This document shows, piece after piece, positions 15,466 to 18,720 of a stretch of 18,720 nt of DNA. Position numbers and translations under genes: made by a program. Each line of letters starts with the position of its first letter. The first letter of the stretch is position 1. Below the pieces are notes generated by a model. The model did no database searches, was not told the DNA's origin, and saw only the letters and a program-made list of their open reading frames with translations. The DNA comes from Cyanothece sp. UBA12306 (lineage in GTDB: Bacteria > Cyanobacteriota > Cyanobacteriia > Cyanobacteriales > Microcystaceae): the NCBI GenBank assembly GCA_003448685.1, contig DLXW01000359.1:9079-27798 (forward strand), given 5' to 3'.

Positions 15466-16371
15466 GTGACTAAGCCTGATTTTATAATTATTGGTGCTGC
15501 TAAATCAGGAACGACAACGCTTTATCAGTATTTGTGTCGTCACCCTCAGATTTATATGAGTACCCCAAAAGAACCTGATTTTTTTTCTCTAGACAAGAAT
15601 TATGCTCAGGGGATAGAATGGTATGAGTCTCTATTTAATCAGGCACAACCTAATCAAATTTGTGGAGAAGCTTCCACCACTTATTCGAGATATCATCAGC
15701 ATCCTTTTGCAGCAGAGCGAATAGCAAAACATCTTTCCAATGTCAAGTTGATTTATGTGATGCGACATCCAATTGATCGTGCCTATTCGTTTTACACTTA
15801 TCGATTCAGGAGAAGTCAATACAATCAAAAATTTTTAGCAGAAAGAAATGAATTAATGACAGCTAGAACTTTTGAAGAAGCTATAGAAAAGCAAACTGAA
15901 TTTATTGATAGTAGCTACTATTTAGAACAAATTGAAAAATACTTAAAATTTTTTCCCAAAGAATCGTTTTTATTCATTTTGATGGAAGATTTAATTGAGC
16001 ATCCAGGAGCTACTCTAAATCAGATTTTTAGGTTTCTTAATGTTGAAGAAAATTTCGATGTTCTCCAAAAAGGAGAGATCTTTGCCAATCAAGCAGAAAA
16101 TGATGCGGAAAAAGCTTTTAGACAGCAAATTTTTAAGTCTATTCAAAAAATTCCTCTTGTTAGCTATGTTGGCAAATTTATGACAGAATCTATAAAATCT
16201 AACCTCTATACAATAATCAAAAAAGTTAATTACATAAACTGGACAAATCAACAATATATTCCTCCTAAAATGTTACCAGAAACTCGTCAAATGCTAATCA
16301 ATAAGTTTGATGAGCCAAATCAAAAATTAGCTAAATTTATCCAGAGAGATTTATCTCATTGGAATCAATAG
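15466..16371 (+). CDS. PAPS-dependent carbohydrate sulfotransferase
   Basis: Predicted to transfer sulfate from PAPS to a hydroxyl, most likely on a sugar of the polymer made here. Of 301 residues, the 5'-phosphosulfate-binding loop is GAAKSGTTTLYQYL (residues 10-23) and the 3'-phosphate-binding motif is YVMRHPIDRAYSFY (97-110), with Arg100 and Ser108 as the expected PAPS contacts. FLFILMEDLIEHPGATLNQIFRFLNV is the usual C-terminal family segment. The start is GTG, chosen because AAGGAG lies 7-8 bases before it and VTKPDFIIIGAAKSGTTT puts the loop at the family position. Located among EPS genes, 35 bases after the GT4 gene. The soluble form fits modification of lipid-linked repeat units before export. 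Confidence 0.93.
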   Translation: MTKPDFIIIGAAKSGTTTLYQYLCRHPQIYMSTPKEPDFFSLDKNYAQGIEWYESLFNQAQPNQICGEASTTYSRYHQHPFAAERIAKHLSNVKLIYVMRHPIDRAYSFYTYRFRRSQYNQKFLAERNELMTARTFEEAIEKQTEFIDSSYYLEQIEKYLKFFPKESFLFILMEDLIEHPGATLNQIFRFLNVEENFDVLQKGEIFANQAENDAEKAFRQQIFKSIQKIPLVSYVGKFMTESIKSNLYTIIKKVNYINWTNQQYIPPKMLPETRQMLINKFDEPNQKLAKFIQRDLSHWNQ

Positions 16372-16416
16372 TTAATAATATAAAAAAAGTAAAAATCACT
16401 AATTATAAAGGATTCA

Positions 16417-17256
16417 ATGACCATGATTAATGAAAAACTAGATTTTTGTTTAGAGCCTGACTATTTAAATAATTTAGCTGAAAAATACCATCAAAAGTAT
16501 GTAGAAGCTAAACCCTATCCTCACATTATTATTGATAATTTTCTGCCAGAAAGAATTTTAGACAAAATTTTAGATGAATTTCCCTCACCACAGGCAGAAG
16601 GTTGGCGAAGATTTGAAAGAGCTACAGAAAAAAAATTAGATTCCCTATCTGAATTAAATATGGGAGAATTTACCCGTTTTCTTTTATATCAATTAAACTC
16701 ATCAATTTTTATCGATTTTTTAGAGCAATTGACGGGAATACAAGGAATCATACCAGATCCCCATTTTCAAGGAGGAGGACTGCATCAAATTGAGAGAGGA
16801 GGATTTTTAAAAATCCATGTTGATTTTAACAAGCATAAAAAAATGAATGTAGATCGACGGTTAAATCTTCTAATTTATCTCAATAAAAATTGGCAAGAAG
16901 AATACGGAGGTCACTTTGAGATGTGGGATGAAAAAGTAACTGTTTGCCACGAAAAAATCCTTCCTATCTTTAACCGCTGTGTTATTTTTAGCACTTCTGA
17001 TTTTTCTTACCATGGCCATCCAGATCCTCTAAATTGTCCAGAGGGAATGAATCGTAAATCATTAGCTCTTTACTATTATAGTAACGGCAGACCATCTGAG
17101 GAAGTTGCGATTAAACAACATTCCACTTTATTTCAAGAACGTCCTGATGAAAATTTAACCCTTGAGCCTTCTAAAGTATCAAAAAATAATCTAATCCAAA
17201 AACTTGTTCCTCCAATTATGTTTGACGTATATCGCAATATATTTCAAAACAAGTAA
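16417..17256 (+). CDS. 2-oxoglutarate/Fe(II)-dependent oxygenase (prolyl-4-hydroxylase/SM-20-like)
   Basis: 279 residues with a double-stranded beta-helix oxygenase signature. Iron ligands are His134 and Asp136 in KIHVDFNKH and probably His199 or His201 in SYHGHPDPL; Arg213 in MNRKSLALYYYS is placed to bind the 2-oxoglutarate 5-carboxylate. PHIIIDNFLPERILDKILDEFP near residue 35 is the family's usual N-terminal part, and LNLLIYLNKNWQEEYGGHFEMWD is the conserved core strand-turn. Family members hydroxylate proteins or small molecules; position between the sulfotransferase and Wzy suggests a carbohydrate or lipid-linked intermediate, which is inference. AAAGGA precedes the ATG by four bases; a second ATG two codons on is possible. 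Last 40 residues have no assigned role. Confidence 0.88.
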   Translation: MTMINEKLDFCLEPDYLNNLAEKYHQKYVEAKPYPHIIIDNFLPERILDKILDEFPSPQAEGWRRFERATEKKLDSLSELNMGEFTRFLLYQLNSSIFIDFLEQLTGIQGIIPDPHFQGGGLHQIERGGFLKIHVDFNKHKKMNVDRRLNLLIYLNKNWQEEYGGHFEMWDEKVTVCHEKILPIFNRCVIFSTSDFSYHGHPDPLNCPEGMNRKSLALYYYSNGRPSEEVAIKQHSTLFQERPDENLTLEPSKVSKNNLIQKLVPPIMFDVYRNIFQNK

Positions 17257-17324
17257 CTTATTGATGATGATTTTCTTCAAAAAAGCAGTATCTTACAGAA
17301 TGAGATAAGCAAAATTTATTTTTT

Positions 17325-18720
17325 ATGATTCTTCCTCCTCAGTTAGTTCTATTATCATGGCCTCTGATTATACTTGCTTTATTTAAGCGATTTCCTATTA
17401 AAAAAGCCATTATTGTCAGTTTTATTGTTGCTTGGCTCTTTTTACCCGAAAGATTAGGTTTTGCTTTAATTGGATTACCAGATTATAATAGGATGTCAGC
17501 AACTTGCTATAGTATTTTTATTTGTACTATAATTTTTGATTTTCGGAAATTTCAAAACTATAAATTTTCTTGGATAGATCTCCCAATTTTATTATTTTGT
17601 ATTAGTTCCTTTTTTTCGTCTATCTTTAATGATCTTGGCTTATATGATGGAATAGCTGCAACTCTTAGTAAAATAGTACGCTATGGTTTTCCTTATTTAA
17701 TTGGACGAATTCATCTTAACAGGCTATCAGATATTAAAAAATTAGCAATTGCCATCTTTATTAGTGGAGTTATTTATGCTCCTTTATGTTTATTTGAAGC
17801 TAGAATGAGTCCACAATTACATCGTATTGTTTATGGTTATCATGGGGCCCCATTTGGACAACAAATTCGCTATGGAGGATTTCGTCCAACTGTGTTTATG
17901 CGTCATGGACTTAGTGTAGGAATGTGGATGATGTCAGCAACTTTGATTGGATTATGGTTGTGGCAATCAGGAGTTTTAAAAAGATTGTGGAATATTCCCA
18001 TGAGTTGGTTAATCTCTGGATTATCTGTTACTTTAGTATTAATTAAGTCTACGGGAGCTTATATATATTTTATTTATGGAATTGCTATCTTATTTACTGC
18101 TAAAAAGTTAAAGACAGGGATTCTATTAATATTTTTAATTATATCGCTATCTTGTTATTTACTTGCTGGAGCAACAGGGAACTTTTCCGGAGGAATGTCT
18201 GATCAGATATTAGAATCACTTTATGCAACTTTTCCGAGAGATAGAATTGGCTCTTTACAATATAGACTAGATAATGAAGAAATTCTCTCAGAAAAGGCTC
18301 GTCAAAGACCAATTTTTGGCTGGGGAGGATGGGGACGTAATAGAGTTTTTGAATATAATTCAGCAGGAGAGTTAGTAGATATTTCTACAACTGATAGTTT
18401 ATGGATTATCACTTATGGACAGAATGGAATACTCGGTTTAGTCGGTATTTTTGCTACTTCATTGCTACCTTGTCTATACTTTGCTTGGTCGAAATTTCCA
18501 GCTCGTTTCTGGTTTCATCATAAAGTAGCGCCAGCAGCTGCTCTTGCAGTAGTTGTTTCACTTTATATGTTAGACTGTACCTTAAATAATCAGTATAATC
18601 CTGTCTTTATGCTAGTTTCAGGATCTTTAGCAGGTTTAATTGTACAGCCTTTAACCTCTAAAAAGAAACGCAAAAATTTGTTAAGTAGCACGAAAAAGCT
18701 ACGTTCTTCTGTTTCTAGCT
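17325..18720 (+). CDS. O-antigen ligase/Wzy-like polysaccharide polymerase (3' end cut off)
   Basis: Multi-pass membrane protein of at least 465 residues, open from the ATG at 17325 to the window edge. About ten hydrophobic segments are visible, e.g. LVLLSWPLIILALF, KKAIIVSFIVAWLFL, LAIAIFISGVIYAPLCLFEA and LWIITYGQNGILGLVGIFA. The large loop before RPIFGWGGWGRN, followed by TTDSLWIITYGQNGILGL, is the Wzy_C pattern (P-FG-G-G...D...GL-GL) of O-antigen ligases and Wzy polymerases. After the last helix the frame enters a Lys/Ser-rich stretch (KKKRKN), so the stop is probably near. Placed in a cluster with Wzx, Wzy is more likely than a WaaL ligase. No Shine-Dalgarno is seen before the ATG; it starts 68 bases after the oxygenase stop. 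Confidence 0.87.
   Translation, partial: MILPPQLVLLSWPLIILALFKRFPIKKAIIVSFIVAWLFLPERLGFALIGLPDYNRMSATCYSIFICTIIFDFRKFQNYKFSWIDLPILLFCISSFFSSIFNDLGLYDGIAATLSKIVRYGFPYLIGRIHLNRLSDIKKLAIAIFISGVIYAPLCLFEARMSPQLHRIVYGYHGAPFGQQIRYGGFRPTVFMRHGLSVGMWMMSATLIGLWLWQSGVLKRLWNIPMSWLISGLSVTLVLIKSTGAYIYFIYGIAILFTAKKLKTGILLIFLIISLSCYLLAGATGNFSGGMSDQILESLYATFPRDRIGSLQYRLDNEEILSEKARQRPIFGWGGWGRNRVFEYNSAGELVDISTTDSLWIITYGQNGILGLVGIFATSLLPCLYFAWSKFPARFWFHHKVAPAAALAVVVSLYMLDCTLNNQYNPVFMLVSGSLAGLIVQPLTSKKKRKNLLSSTKKLRSSVSS

Noticed and set aside
15631..16254. Two minus-strand frames opposite the sulfotransferase gene
   Set aside because: Antisense shadows of a gene with intact PAPS motifs.

Overview
The window looks like a piece of a cyanobacterial chromosome, probably from an AT-rich unicellular (Crocosphaera/Cyanothece-like) genus; the genus is only a guess. 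Support for cyanobacteria: SecA carries the long insertion after the GRGTDI motif that I know from cyanobacterial and plastid SecA, a perfect HIP1 octamer (GCGATCGC) lies at 1248-1255, and a GAAGTCA heptamer array of a kind common between cyanobacterial genes lies at 5907-5954. secA looks more GC-rich than the rest of the window.

Layout. (1) 1-1984, minus strand: 5' two thirds of secA, running off the left edge. (2) 2188-4401, minus: an unusual one-chain transporter, a DAACS (glutamate/dicarboxylate:cation symporter) membrane domain fused to an extra transmembrane helix and a C-terminal periplasmic solute-binding domain. (3) 4685-5905, plus: ackA (acetate kinase), divergent from the transporter; the shared spacer holds a 14-bp perfect palindrome inside a candidate promoter. 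(4) 5906-6507: a 600-bp convergent spacer with no convincing protein gene. It holds the heptamer array, hairpins, a terminator-like structure and a CRP/SyCRP1-type palindrome placed like a class II activator site ahead of a candidate small RNA whose apical loop would contain a Shine-Dalgarno sequence. (5) 6508-11661, minus: a 1717-residue secreted modular protein (G8 domain, beta-helix, PKD, three jelly-roll-like repeats, two tandem-95/cadherin-like repeats, degenerate RTX, no signal peptide). (6) 11894-18720, plus: a polysaccharide cluster: Wzx flippase, a GT-A type glycosyltransferase, a GT4 glycosyltransferase, a PAPS-type sulfotransferase, a 2-oxoglutarate/Fe(II) oxygenase and a Wzy/O-antigen-ligase-like protein cut by the right edge.

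How they may work together (inference): region 6 has the parts of a Wzx/Wzy-dependent exopolysaccharide pathway with two tailoring enzymes, pointing to a sulfated and possibly hydroxylated polymer. The divergent giant protein has sugar- or polysaccharide-associated modules and could be an extracellular partner or modifier of that polymer. ackA and the fused transporter may form a small carboxylate-related pair. The strongest second-look items are the fused transporter with lost canonical motifs, the giant G8 protein with a recent in-frame 552-bp tandem duplication, the sulfotransferase/oxygenase pair, and the CRP-site/candidate RNA in the convergent spacer.
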